Positions 15,239-25,850 of a stretch of DNA of 64,000 bases are shown here, piece after piece. This DNA comes from Agrococcus jejuensis (GTDB taxonomy: Bacteria > Actinomycetota > Actinomycetes > Actinomycetales > Microbacteriaceae). Positions within the stretch are counted from its first letter, which is position 1. The number at the start of each line of letters is the position of its first letter. The notes below the pieces were generated by a model. The model had not been told where the DNA came from and made no database searches. It was given only the letters and a program-made list of their open reading frames with translations. The DNA lies in NCBI RefSeq assembly GCF_900099705.1, contig NZ_LT629695.1, positions 930,001 to 994,000 of the forward strand, read 5' to 3'. The position numbers and the translations under genes were made by a program.

Positions 15239-16990
15239 CTATGCCTCCGAGCGCACGCGGCGCACGACGAGCGTCGCGCCGGCGAGGGCGAGCAGCGCAC
15301 CCATCGCGAGGATCGACGAGATGTCGAAGCCCGTGCGGGGCAGGGTCGGCGGAGCCGACTGCGGCGTCGTCGGCGGCGTGATCTCGGTCGGCGGCTGCAC
15401 GGGCGGCGGGGCGATCGTGCAGAGCTCGCCGCCTGCGGCGGGCACGTCGAGCGTGAACGTGCGCGTCGTCAGGTCGTCGGAGACGCCGGGCAGGCCGGCC
15501 TGGAAGGCTGCGCCCTCCTCGGCGACGGCGACGAACGTCGCGGTGCCGCCGGCGGCGGGCACGTCGGAGACGGTCCACGAGGCGCGCTCCGTCTCACCGG
15601 GCGTGGCGGTGCCGGGAGCCCAGCACGTCGCGCCGGTCACGGTCACGTCGGCCGACGCGAGGCCCGCCACGGGCGTGTCGCAGGGCTCGTCGTAGAACGT
15701 GAACGTCCAGCTCGTCTCGTCGGTCTCCGGCGCGACGTAGCCCTCGTCGAACTCGACGACGACCTCGACGACGCGCTCGCCGTCGGTGTACGTGCCGGGG
15801 TCGGTGACGACGTAGCGGTAGTGCTCGCCGTCGGCGGGGATCGTGTACGGGGCGTCGCCGTCGGGGCCGCAGATCTCGGTCGCGGTCGGCACGGGGATGT
15901 CCTCGGTCACGCAGGGCTCGTCAGTCACGTCGAACGACCAGGTGCGGGGCTCGGTCGAGCCGTCCTGCCAGGTGAACCCGTCGGCGAGCGTCGCGGTGAC
16001 GACCACGGTGCCCTGGCCGGCGGTCACGCCGGACTCATCGACCGAGAACGCGTAGCCGTCGGCGTCGGTCACGACGGGCAGCTGGACCTCGTAGCCGGGG
16101 CCGCACTGCTCGAGCACGGTGGGCGTGCCCTCGACGGCCGTGGGCACGTCGCAGGGCTCGTTCGTGACGTCGTACGTCCACGACTGCGGCTGGGTGCCGC
16201 CGCCGGTCCAGACGAAGCCGTCGTCGAGCGTCGCGGTGATGGTCACGGTGCCTGCGCCGTCCTCGAGGGCGCTGTCGTCGACCGACCACGTGTAGGCCTC
16301 GCTGGCGGGCAGCGTGGGCTCGCCGTAGTCGGGGCCGCACACGTCCTGCAGCGTCGGCTGGGCGGGCACGTCGACGGCGACGTCGCACGGCTCGTTCGTG
16401 GCGTGGAACGTCCACGTCCTCGGCTCGGTCGAGCCGCCGGTCCAGACGAAGCCGTCGTCGAGGGTCGCCGTCACGACGACGTCGCCCTGGCCGCCCTGCG
16501 TGGAGTCGGCGACCGTGAAGCGGTACGCCTCGGTGTCGGCGGGCACGGCGAGGTCGAACTCGGGGCCGCAGACGTCCTGGAACGTCGGCTCGGTGGTGAC
16601 GCCGGTCTCGGTGGCCGGCGGCTCCTCGCAGGCGGTCCACGTGCCGGTGAAGCTCTTGTTGAACTGCGTGCCGTCGCCCTGGAAGATCTGCACCCGGTAG
16701 GTGTGATCCTCGGTGGTCGACCACGAGAAGTCGCGGTTGTACGACTGGCCGAAGGTCGAGCTCGCGACCTGCTCGCCGTCGATCGTCACGACGACGCGGT
16801 TCTGGGCGTTGCCGTTGTAGGCCCAGGCGTTCACGTTGAGACCCGTGCACGAGGGCGTGGGTCGGGCGTCATGCGCCTGGGCGGGCGCTGCGGAGAAGGT
16901 CACGAGCAGCGCGCTGAGGAGCGCCGTGAGCAGGAGCATGGCCGTGAGCACGAGGGCTCTCGACCGGCGAGGGATGGCTGGGTTCAGCAC
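15239..16990 (-). CDS. LPXTG cell-wall-anchored protein with four tandem extracellular repeats
   Basis: A 583-residue surface protein. A long signal peptide ends near AAPAQAHD (about residue 40). Four repeats of about 75-80 residues follow, each opening with [QTE]xCGP and closing with a W-x-F/Y...NEPCD segment (for example VCGPEFD..., VCGPDYG..., QCGPGYE..., ICGPDGD...), with a conserved Cys pair per repeat. A Pro/Thr linker leads to the sorting signal LPRTG (residues 550-554), a hydrophobic span and RRVRSEA. A sortase (class E likely in this group) would link it to peptidoglycan. Function is unknown; adhesion or a structural role is plausible. Each repeat probably forms one Ig-like, disulfide-closed domain. 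Confidence 0.88.
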   Translation of the reverse strand: MLNPAIPRRSRALVLTAMLLLTALLSALLVTFSAAPAQAHDARPTPSCTGLNVNAWAYNGNAQNRVVVTIDGEQVASSTFGQSYNRDFSWSTTEDHTYRVQIFQGDGTQFNKSFTGTWTACEEPPATETGVTTEPTFQDVCGPEFDLAVPADTEAYRFTVADSTQGGQGDVVVTATLDDGFVWTGGSTEPRTWTFHATNEPCDVAVDVPAQPTLQDVCGPDYGEPTLPASEAYTWSVDDSALEDGAGTVTITATLDDGFVWTGGGTQPQSWTYDVTNEPCDVPTAVEGTPTVLEQCGPGYEVQLPVVTDADGYAFSVDESGVTAGQGTVVVTATLADGFTWQDGSTEPRTWSFDVTDEPCVTEDIPVPTATEICGPDGDAPYTIPADGEHYRYVVTDPGTYTDGERVVEVVVEFDEGYVAPETDETSWTFTFYDEPCDTPVAGLASADVTVTGATCWAPGTATPGETERASWTVSDVPAAGGTATFVAVAEEGAAFQAGLPGVSDDLTTRTFTLDVPAAGGELCTIAPPPVQPPTEITPPTTPQSAPPTLPRTGFDISSILAMGALLALAGATLVVRRVRSEA

Positions 16991-17068
16991 AGGAGGTCAC
17001 CGATTCGTCGCTGGACAGTGGGTGGCCCCCGCGCGGAGCTCGGATCGCGAGGGCCGCAGACGAACGTA

Positions 17069-17080
17069 GGAACCGGTTCC
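17069..17080. promoter_or_regulatory. Palindrome upstream of the LPRTG gene
   Basis: GGAACCGGTTCC is a perfect 12 bp palindrome 79 bp before the wall-protein start. A TACGTT box follows it on the minus strand. It could be an operator; no regulator is assigned. Confidence 0.4.
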
Positions 17081-17149
17081 ACCAGAGGCGAACGCTGACG
17101 CGTGCCAGGGGGACCATGCAGATGGAAACGTCGCTATCAGTGGCTTGAA

Positions 17150-17166
17150 CCTACGGATTCCGTAGG
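17150..17166. promoter_or_regulatory. Second palindrome upstream of the LPRTG gene
   Basis: CCTACGGA-T-TCCGTAGG has perfect 8-base arms around one base, about 160 bp before the wall-protein start. It is an operator candidate without a known partner. Confidence 0.4.
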
Positions 17167-17336
17167 GGACGCCGTACCCCAGTACGACAACCGTGCAATT
17201 CGGCGATCGTACGACTCGCGCGTTCCCTCTCGGAAAGGCTGCGGATCGCGCATGAATGCACTCATGGGCATCTTGCCATGACGAAGCCTCATGTTGCAAC
17301 GCCGCTCGCGACATCCCGTCACGCGCCGCGCATGAC

Positions 17337-17371
17337 GACGCCCCGCATCCGACGAGTGGATGCGGGGCGTC
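17337..17371 (-). terminator. Hairpin terminator downstream of purH
   Basis: gacgccccgcatcc, a 7-base loop and its exact reverse complement form a 14 bp stem, 16 bp behind the purH stop codon. Confidence 0.8.
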
Positions 17372-17386
17372 TGGACGCGGGTCGCG

Positions 17387-19027
17387 TCAGTGGAAGAAGT
17401 GGCGCTCTCCCGTGAGGTACATCGTGAGGCCCGCCGCCTCGGCAGCCGCGATGACCTCGTCGTCGCGCTTCGAGCCACCGGGCTGCACGATGGCGCGCAC
17501 GCCGGCGTCGATGAGGATCTGCGGGCCGTCGGCGAACGGGAAGAACGCATCCGACGCCGCGACGGAGCCGGCCGCCCGGTCCCCTGCGCGCGACACGGCG
17601 AGCACGCACGAGTCGACGCGGTTGACCTGACCCATGCCCACGCCGACGGAGGCACCGCCCGACGCGAGCAGGATGGCGTTCGACTTCACCGAGCGCACGG
17701 CACGCCACGCGAACTCGAGGTCGGCGAGCGTCGCGTCGTCGACGTGCGTGCCCGTGACTCGGCGCCACGTGTGGCTCGAGAAGCCGTCGAACGTGTCGGG
17801 CTCCTGCAGCAGCAGGCCGCCCGAGATCTGGCGCAGCTCGCTCGCCTCGCGCGCGTAGCCGTCGGGCAGGCGCAGCAGGCGGATGGCGGCCTTGCGCGAG
17901 AGGATCTCGATCGCCTCGGGCTCGAAGTCGGGGGCGACGACGACCTCGGTGAAGATGCCGGCGACGGTCTCGGCCATCGCGGCCGTGACCGTGCGGTTCG
18001 CGGCGATCACGCCGCCGAACGCCGACACGGGGTCGCACGCGTGCGCGCGCTCGTGCGCCGACGCGATGGGGTCGGCGGCGCCGGGGGCTGCGAGCGCGAC
18101 GCCGCACGGCTGCGCGTGCTTGATGATCGCGACGGCGGGCTCGGCGTGGTCGAAGGCGGCGCGCAGGGCGGCGTCGGCGTCGACGTAGTTGTTGAACGAC
18201 ATCTCCTTGCCGTGCAGCAGCGTCGCCTGCGCGATGCCGCGGCCCGTGGGGAGCGTGTAGATGCCGGCGGCCTGGTGGCTGTTCTCGCCGTAGCGCAGCG
18301 GGCTCGAGAGCGTCGCGCCGCCGATGGCGGCGAGCAGGTCGGCGTTCGCGTCGCCGGTCGCAGCGGGCGCGGCAGCGGCCGCGGGGGCCGCCGCATCCTC
18401 GACCGAGCCCGTCGCGAACCAGCGCGCGACGGCCGTGTCGTAGCCGGCGGTGTGGGCGAACGCGTCGCTCGCGAGCGCACGACGCTGCGCGAGCGAGAGG
18501 CCCTTCGGCAGCGCCCGCGTGACGAGGTCGTAGGCGCGCGGGTCGGTGACGATCGCGACGTTCGCGAAGTTCTTCGCGCTCGCGCGCACCATCGCGGGGC
18601 CGCCGATGTCGATCTGCTCGACGACGGCGTTGGCCTCGGCGCCCGAGCGCACGGTGTCGACGAACGGGTACAGGTTCACGACGACGAGCTCGAACGGCGC
18701 GATGCCGAGGTCGGCGAGCTGCTGCTCGTGGTGCTCGAGGCGGAGGTCGGCGAGCAGACCGGCGTGGATGCCCGGGTGCAGCGTCTTCACGCGGCCGTCG
18801 AGCGCCTCCTGGAACCCCGTGACCGACGCGACCTCGGTGACGGGGATGCCCGCATCCGCGATGCCCTTCGCCGTCGAGCCCGTCGAGACGAGCTCGACGC
18901 CCGCGGCGTGCAGCGCGGCGGCGAGGTCGAGGATGCCGGTCTTGTCGCTCACCGACAGCAGCGCGCGGCGGATGGGCACCACGTCGCGCTCGCGGTACAG
19001 GCTCTCGTCGTGGGTCGGTCCGCTCAC
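17387..19027 (-). CDS. purH: Bifunctional AICAR formyltransferase / IMP cyclohydrolase
   Basis: PurH catalyses the last two steps of purine synthesis to IMP. The 546-residue protein has the N-terminal cyclohydrolase (MGS-like) domain ([44 protein letters not shown]) and the C-terminal AICARFT domain ([47 protein letters not shown]). An Ala-rich insertion ([14 protein letters not shown]) lies between them. The GTG start follows the purN stop directly; a GTG 16 codons on is an alternative. It forms an operon with purN. Confidence 0.97.
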   Translation of the reverse strand: MSGPTHDESLYRERDVVPIRRALLSVSDKTGILDLAAALHAAGVELVSTGSTAKGIADAGIPVTEVASVTGFQEALDGRVKTLHPGIHAGLLADLRLEHHEQQLADLGIAPFELVVVNLYPFVDTVRSGAEANAVVEQIDIGGPAMVRASAKNFANVAIVTDPRAYDLVTRALPKGLSLAQRRALASDAFAHTAGYDTAVARWFATGSVEDAAAPAAAAAPAATGDANADLLAAIGGATLSSPLRYGENSHQAAGIYTLPTGRGIAQATLLHGKEMSFNNYVDADAALRAAFDHAEPAVAIIKHAQPCGVALAAPGAADPIASAHERAHACDPVSAFGGVIAANRTVTAAMAETVAGIFTEVVVAPDFEPEAIEILSRKAAIRLLRLPDGYAREASELRQISGGLLLQEPDTFDGFSSHTWRRVTGTHVDDATLADLEFAWRAVRSVKSNAILLASGGASVGVGMGQVNRVDSCVLAVSRAGDRAAGSVAASDAFFPFADGPQILIDAGVRAIVQPGGSKRDDEVIAAAEAAGLTMYLTGERHFFH

Positions 19028-19588
19028 TCAGGACTCCTGGTTCCAGTTCGTGACGACGCCTGCGAGCAGGTCTCGCTCGACCGGCTTGATGCGGTCGTGG
19101 AGGCTCGCCTCGTCGTCGTCGGGGTGGATGGGCACGCGCACCTGCGCGAGGACGGGACCCGTGTCGACGCCTGCGTCGACGACGATGACCGAGGCACCGG
19201 TCTCGGTGGCGCCGGCCGCGAGCGCGTCGCGCACGGCGTGGGCGCCGGGGAACTCGGGCAGGTACGCGGGGTGCGTGTTCACGAGGTTCGGGGCGAGGCG
19301 CTCGACGGCGTCGCCCGCCAGGAGGCGCATGAAGCCCGAGAGGATCGTGAGGTCGGGCTCGTGCGCGAGCACCTGGTCGACGATGCGACCGCTCCACTCG
19401 GCGCGCGGCTGTGCGAACGGCTCGACGAACGTCGCGATGCCGGCAGCGCGAGCGAGCTCGAGGCCGCCGCACTCCTGGTCGGCGCCGACGGCCACGATCG
19501 TGGCGGGCACGCGACCGTCGCGGGTGCGCTCGAGCAGGTCGGCGAGGTTGCTGCCGCCGCCGGACACGAGGACGACCAGACGCAGCAC
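19028..19588 (-). CDS. purN: Phosphoribosylglycinamide formyltransferase
   Basis: PurN transfers a formyl group from 10-formyl-THF to GAR, the third step of purine synthesis. The 186-residue protein shows VLVSGGGSNLADLL at the N-terminus, the catalytic region NLVNTHPAYLPEFPGAHAV (conserved Asn and His) and VDTGPVLAQVRVPI. I chose the GTG at 19588 because the family starts with V-x-V-L-x-SGxGSN and a TAGGCT box lies seven bases upstream (leaderless start). The frame continues upstream but there overlaps the neighbour's C-terminal tail. Confidence 0.95.
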   Translation of the reverse strand: MLRLVVLVSGGGSNLADLLERTRDGRVPATIVAVGADQECGGLELARAAGIATFVEPFAQPRAEWSGRIVDQVLAHEPDLTILSGFMRLLAGDAVERLAPNLVNTHPAYLPEFPGAHAVRDALAAGATETGASVIVVDAGVDTGPVLAQVRVPIHPDDDEASLHDRIKPVERDLLAGVVTNWNQES

Positions 19589-19598
19589 GGGTGCCAGC

Positions 19599-21074
19599 CT
19601 ACCGGCGGTCGGACGCCTCGTCGTCCGCGGCGTCGTCGGCGAGCGGGGCGATGGGTGCCGTCTCCTGCGCGTCGGGGTCGGCGGATGCGGACTCAGGCTC
19701 CGATGCGAGGGGCGCGACGGGCTCGGTCGGCTGCGCGTCGGGGTCGGCGGCGGATGCGGCGGGCACCCAGGCGGGCTCCGCGACAGCGTCGGAGGTCTCG
19801 GTCGTCGCGGACGCCTCCGCGTCGCGCGCACGCGCGGCGGCTGCGAGCACGGCGACGTCGAGGTCCGCGGTGTCGACGTCGGCCCCCTCCTCCGGCTCCT
19901 CCACGTCGGGCGCGTTGCCCGCGAGCAGGCCGACCGCGAGCCCGAGCGCAGCGATGCCCGCGCCGACCGCGCCGACGAGCCACCACGTCGGGCCCGCGAC
20001 GTCGAGCCGGCCGGGCCCCATGCCGCCCGACGCCGCCGCGGCGAGGCCGCCGAGCACGAGCCCTGCCACGAGGCCGCCGCCGACGGCGACGATCGCCGAC
20101 TGCCACCAGTGCGTCAGCGTCGACCGCTGCCGCACGAGCGCGCCGATGCCCATCGCGGCGACGAGCGGCACGACGGCGACGATGAGCGACCACGGCTGCA
20201 CGCCGGGCACGATCGCGCCGAGCAGCGGCAGCGTCGGCACGGGGCCGAGGTCGGTGCCGAGCGGCGAGACGCTCGAGCCGGCGCCGAGCGCGAAGCCGGG
20301 CCCGAGCATCCACGACGTCGACCAGATGACGGCCGTCGGCAGCAGCGCGAGCTGCACGAGCCACAGCACGACGACGCCGAGGTGGTCGGGCTGCAGCGCC
20401 TCGAACAGCAGGATGACGTCGGCCTGCCGCACGATGAGCGCGACGCCCAGCAGCACGGCGCCGAGGCCCACGAACGCGGCGACGGTCGCGAGGCCTGCGC
20501 GCAGCGCCGCGCGCACGAGGGGCACGGTGGCCGCGTCGATCGCGAGCCAGCCGGCGGCGTCGCCGACGAGGTCGCGCGACTCCCACGCCGCACCGATCAC
20601 GAGGCCGATGAGCATGCACACGGCCGGGCCGACCGCGGCGTGCACGAGGTTCGGCGCCGCCGACTCGTGCTGCGCCGAGAGCGCGAGCACGAAGCCCAGC
20701 GCGCCCGTCGCGACCGCGCCGCCCACGAGTCCCCACGCGGGCTCGGCCGTGCGCGCGAGCCGCATGCCGCTGCGCACCGCGAGCAGGATCGTCGCGAGCC
20801 CGATGCCCCACGCGCCCACGCCGATCACGAACGGCGCCGCCGCCGCATCCGTGCCCACCGCGGCGACGGCCGCGTCGCCGAACGCGATGCCCACGTCGAC
20901 GCCGTGGCCCAGCATCCACGCGTCGACCGCGATGCGCCACGGCACCGCGATCGGCATGGCGAAGCCGCCGGCGGCGTACGCCACGAAGGCGGGCACGAGC
21001 GTGAGGAGCAGCGTCGCGAGGGCGATGGATGCCGACTCGACCGCCTGCAGGAGGACGGAGGAGAGGCGACGCAC
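19599..21074 (-). CDS. DUF6350-family multi-pass membrane protein (PerM-like)
   Basis: A 491-residue protein with ten or more hydrophobic segments in its first 400 residues and an acidic, Ala/Pro-rich, probably disordered cytoplasmic tail (from about residue 400), in which [19 protein letters not shown] and [12 protein letters not shown] look like internal repeats. Position just before purN-purH is typical of the DUF6350 family across Actinobacteria, where mycobacterial members are linked to cell division and acid/persistence phenotypes. The function here is unknown. Overlap with the leaderless purN promoter suggests a separate start of transcription for purN. Confidence 0.82.
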   Translation of the reverse strand: MRRLSSVLLQAVESASIALATLLLTLVPAFVAYAAGGFAMPIAVPWRIAVDAWMLGHGVDVGIAFGDAAVAAVGTDAAAAPFVIGVGAWGIGLATILLAVRSGMRLARTAEPAWGLVGGAVATGALGFVLALSAQHESAAPNLVHAAVGPAVCMLIGLVIGAAWESRDLVGDAAGWLAIDAATVPLVRAALRAGLATVAAFVGLGAVLLGVALIVRQADVILLFEALQPDHLGVVVLWLVQLALLPTAVIWSTSWMLGPGFALGAGSSVSPLGTDLGPVPTLPLLGAIVPGVQPWSLIVAVVPLVAAMGIGALVRQRSTLTHWWQSAIVAVGGGLVAGLVLGGLAAAASGGMGPGRLDVAGPTWWLVGAVGAGIAALGLAVGLLAGNAPDVEEPEEGADVDTADLDVAVLAAAARARDAEASATTETSDAVAEPAWVPAASAADPDAQPTEPVAPLASEPESASADPDAQETAPIAPLADDAADDEASDRR

Positions 21075-21223
21075 GCGGCGAGCCTAGTGGCGCGAGCGCA
21101 CCGCATCCGACCGCCTCGCGGGCGACGCCGGACGACGCCCATCCACCCGCGATAGGTTGGGACGCGGGCCTGCGCCGCCTCTCGGCGCGCCCCCACCGAC
21201 TAGCGACGAGGGACGACGCATCC

Positions 21224-23443
<2,220 letters not shown>

Positions 23444-23462
23444 TCCTTCGTAGGGCTGCTTC

Positions 23463-23576
23463 GGGCGGGGAGGTCGCTCCTCAGCTCAGACAGTGGAGAC
23501 GACCGAGGGGTCGAGGCCTGGCGGCCTCGACCCCTCGGTCGTCTCGACGACTCGACACCCCGCGACCTCCCCGCCC
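23463..23576 (+). repeat. Covarying long-hairpin 3'-end element, copy A
   Basis: Outer stem gggcggggaggtcgc / gcgacctccccgccc; conserved block ctcctcagctcagaca; perfect 23 bp inner stem (gagacgaccgag... ) with loop TGGC; conserved block ctcgacacccc. The strand given is the one reading in the sense of the upstream isocitrate dehydrogenase gene, whose stop is 19 bp away. The second outer-stem pair differs from most copies (AGGT/ACCT instead of ATGT/ACAT) yet remains paired. Confidence 0.9.
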
Positions 23577-23891
23577 TGCGCGGTCGCACCCCGGGGTGGG
23601 TGGGCACTGCGCGCGCGTCCCGAGGAGCAGCGCCCGACACGGCGATCTCGGCGCATGCAGGAGTCGGCGTGCTCCCGCGTGCCCTCGCTCGAGGGCCCAC
23701 GCTCTTCGCGTCACCCCGTCAGCTGGTCGAGGAGCGCGCTCGCGCAGCGAGCGCGCGTCACGAGACCTCGCGACCCGCGCTCCCCCGCGACCATGCACGT
23801 GACCGTCGATTCGCAGCGACCGGCCGAGACCGCCGTGCAGGGCGGCGGCACTGGAGAGGTGCGCGCAGCGCCCCCTCCTCTCGACGCCGGA
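23577..23891. other. Spacer between hairpin elements A and B
   Basis: No gene. The first ~80 bases hold a block (gcactgcgcgcgcgtccc, 23604-23621) also present beside most other copies. The block gtgcgcgcagcgcccc near 23857 is its mirror beside copy B. At 23720-23767 there is one copy of a cagctggtcgaggagcg...gcgtcacgagacc repeat also found, doubled, at 45727-45873. Confidence 0.7.
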
Positions 23892-24018
23892 GCGGCGGGC
23901 GGGGATGTCGCGGGGTGTCGAGTTACGCAGCGGGACGGCGGGGTCGCGGCCCCCAGGGCCGCGACCCCGCCGTCCCGCTGCGTTGTCTGAGCTGAGGAGC
24001 GACATCCCCGCCCGCCGC
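23892..24018 (-). repeat. Covarying long-hairpin 3'-end element, copy B
   Basis: Outer stem gcggcgggcggggatgtcgc pairs perfectly over 20 bp. The inner stem is 27 bp (cgcagcgggacggcggggtc...), unlike copy A except near the tip, with loop CCA/TGG. The element ends 14 bp beyond the stop codon of the GH3 gene, on whose strand it is annotated. It is an inverted partner of copy A. Confidence 0.9.
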
Positions 24019-24032
24019 GCCCTCTCCCGACC

Positions 24033-25850
24033 CTACGAAGACACCGACGAAGACAGATCGACCCGATGCCCAGCCGGGAACAACGGATCGTCGAACCCCG
24101 GCTGATCCTCGGGATGCTCCCGCACGTCCTGCATCGACCGCGGGATGTCGAACGGCAGCCGCCCGATGGGCGTCACGCGGCCCGTGAGCACGTCGAGGTA
24201 GGCGGCGTCGCTCGTGCCGTAGCCGACCGTGAGCGCGTCGACGACGTCGAGCCACGGCGTGAGGATCGCCGGGCGGTCGAGCGTCACGTCGAGCACCACG
24301 GGACAGTGCGCCGCGATGCGCTTGACGCGCTCGACGAGCCCGGGCGGGAAGTCGAGCGAGCCGGCGTGGAACCACGCCTCGAGGAACAGGTCGGAGCGCG
24401 GGTCGAACGGCGCCTCGAGGCGCAGCACGGCGACGTCGGCGTCCTCGGGGCGCTCGACGACCGTGAGGCCCGCGGCCTCGCATGCCGAGCGCTCCATGCC
24501 CTCGACGTACACGCGCGCGCCCTCGGCGAGGGGCACGCGCTCGGAGGCGCGCAGCACCGTCACCGACTCCGACTGCGCGAGCCGACCCGCCGCGACGAAC
24601 GCGCTCGAGCCCACGACCTCGGCGGCGCCCGACTCGCTCACGAACGGGTCGTCGAACAGGCCGAGCTCGAACTTCACGCGCAGCAGACGCCGCGCCGACT
24701 CGTCGAGCCGAGACTCCGGCACGCGGCCCGAGTCGACGAGGCGCCGCAGCACCTCGACGCACTCCTCGCCGCCGAACTGATCGACGCCGGCGTCGAGCAG
24801 CATCGCCATGCGGCCGTCGACGTCGAGGTGCTCGACGCCCCACGCGCGCGCGGGCAGCACCTGGTCGCCGACGTGGTTGTCGGTGATGAGCTCCCAGTCG
24901 CTCAGCACGACCCCGTCGAAGCCGTAGGTGCCGCGCAGCAGGTCGGTGACGATCTGCCGGTTGAAGCCGAAGCCGACCTCGTCGATCGCGACGCCGTCGA
25001 CCTCGAGGCCGATCGGCATGCCGTAGTACGGCATGACGCCGCTCGTGCCGGCGTCGATCACCGGCGCGAAGGGGGCGACGTGGTCGGCGTACCGACCCGC
25101 GGGGTACACCTGCTCGCGGCCGTACGGGAAGTGCGCATCCTCGCCGTCCATCTGCGGGCCGCCGCCCGGGAAGTGCTTGCTCGTGCACGCGACGCTGCCC
25201 GGCCCCACCCGGTCGCCCTGGAAGCCGAGCAGGTACTGCACCGCGAGCTCGGTCACCCGGGCCGGGTCCTGCCCGAACGTGCTCACCTGCCGCGCCCAGC
25301 GCGGCTCGGTCGCGAGGTCGAGCGTCGGATGCAGCGCGGCGCGGATGCCCACGGCCACGTACTCGGCGCGGGCGATCTCGGCGAACTCCCGCACGCGCGA
25401 GGGATCGTGCAGCGCGGCGAGGCCGAGCGGCTCGGGCCACTGCGAGAACATGCCGGCCGCGAACGAGGCGCCCGCGTTCGTCACGTACCCGTGGCGCGGA
25501 TCGGTCGAGATCGTCACGGGGATGCCGTGCGGCGACCGCTCCGCGAGGCGCTGCAGCGCGTTCATCCACCGCGCCGCCATGGGCGCCGTGCCGAGCTCGT
25601 GCACGTTGAAGTGGCTCAGGTGCTTGCCGAGCACGACGTCGGTCGTCGCCGACTTGCTGATGGCGCCCTTGCCCTCGACGAGCGTGCCGTCGAGGCCCGA
25701 CTCGATGACGGTGTGGAACATGAGCCCCACCTTCTCGTCGAGCGACAGGCGGGCGAGCAGGTCCTCGACCCGCTCGTCGATCGACAGGCGCGCATCCTCG
25801 TAGGGGTCGAGGACGCCGTTGCCGTTGAGGTCGCGGAACTCAGGCTGCAC
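24033..25850 (-). CDS. Family 3 glycoside hydrolase (beta-glucosidase-like)
   Basis: A 605-residue GH3 enzyme without a visible signal peptide. It opens with FRDLNGNGVLDPYEDARLS, a common GH3 start. TISTDPRHG, CTSKHFPGGGPQMDGED and VVLSDWELITDN, with the probable Asp nucleophile, build the barrel domain; a (alpha/beta)6 sandwich domain follows (from about residue 400). I chose the GTG at 25850 because GGAGGAG lies four bases upstream; it overlaps the end of the GH144-like gene by 11 bases. As last gene of a LacI-regulated importer operon it probably cleaves imported beta-gluco-oligosaccharides to glucose. Copy B of the hairpin element follows directly. Confidence 0.88.
   Translation of the reverse strand: MQPEFRDLNGNGVLDPYEDARLSIDERVEDLLARLSLDEKVGLMFHTVIESGLDGTLVEGKGAISKSATTDVVLGKHLSHFNVHELGTAPMAARWMNALQRLAERSPHGIPVTISTDPRHGYVTNAGASFAAGMFSQWPEPLGLAALHDPSRVREFAEIARAEYVAVGIRAALHPTLDLATEPRWARQVSTFGQDPARVTELAVQYLLGFQGDRVGPGSVACTSKHFPGGGPQMDGEDAHFPYGREQVYPAGRYADHVAPFAPVIDAGTSGVMPYYGMPIGLEVDGVAIDEVGFGFNRQIVTDLLRGTYGFDGVVLSDWELITDNHVGDQVLPARAWGVEHLDVDGRMAMLLDAGVDQFGGEECVEVLRRLVDSGRVPESRLDESARRLLRVKFELGLFDDPFVSESGAAEVVGSSAFVAAGRLAQSESVTVLRASERVPLAEGARVYVEGMERSACEAAGLTVVERPEDADVAVLRLEAPFDPRSDLFLEAWFHAGSLDFPPGLVERVKRIAAHCPVVLDVTLDRPAILTPWLDVVDALTVGYGTSDAAYLDVLTGRVTPIGRLPFDIPRSMQDVREHPEDQPGFDDPLFPAGHRVDLSSSVSS

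Larger units (their letters stand above)
16991..17386. other. 396 bp intergenic region upstream of the LPRTG gene
   Basis: No supported gene. It is less GC-rich than its surroundings and holds two perfect palindromes (17069-17080 and 17150-17166) and the purH terminator hairpin (17337-17371). The rest shows nothing I recognise. Confidence 0.7.

Noticed and set aside
23577..23891. Retron or reverse-transcriptase system
   Set aside because: The long hairpin in flanking inverted repeats resembles a retron RNA, but nine copies without any reverse transcriptase gene nearby make this unsupported.
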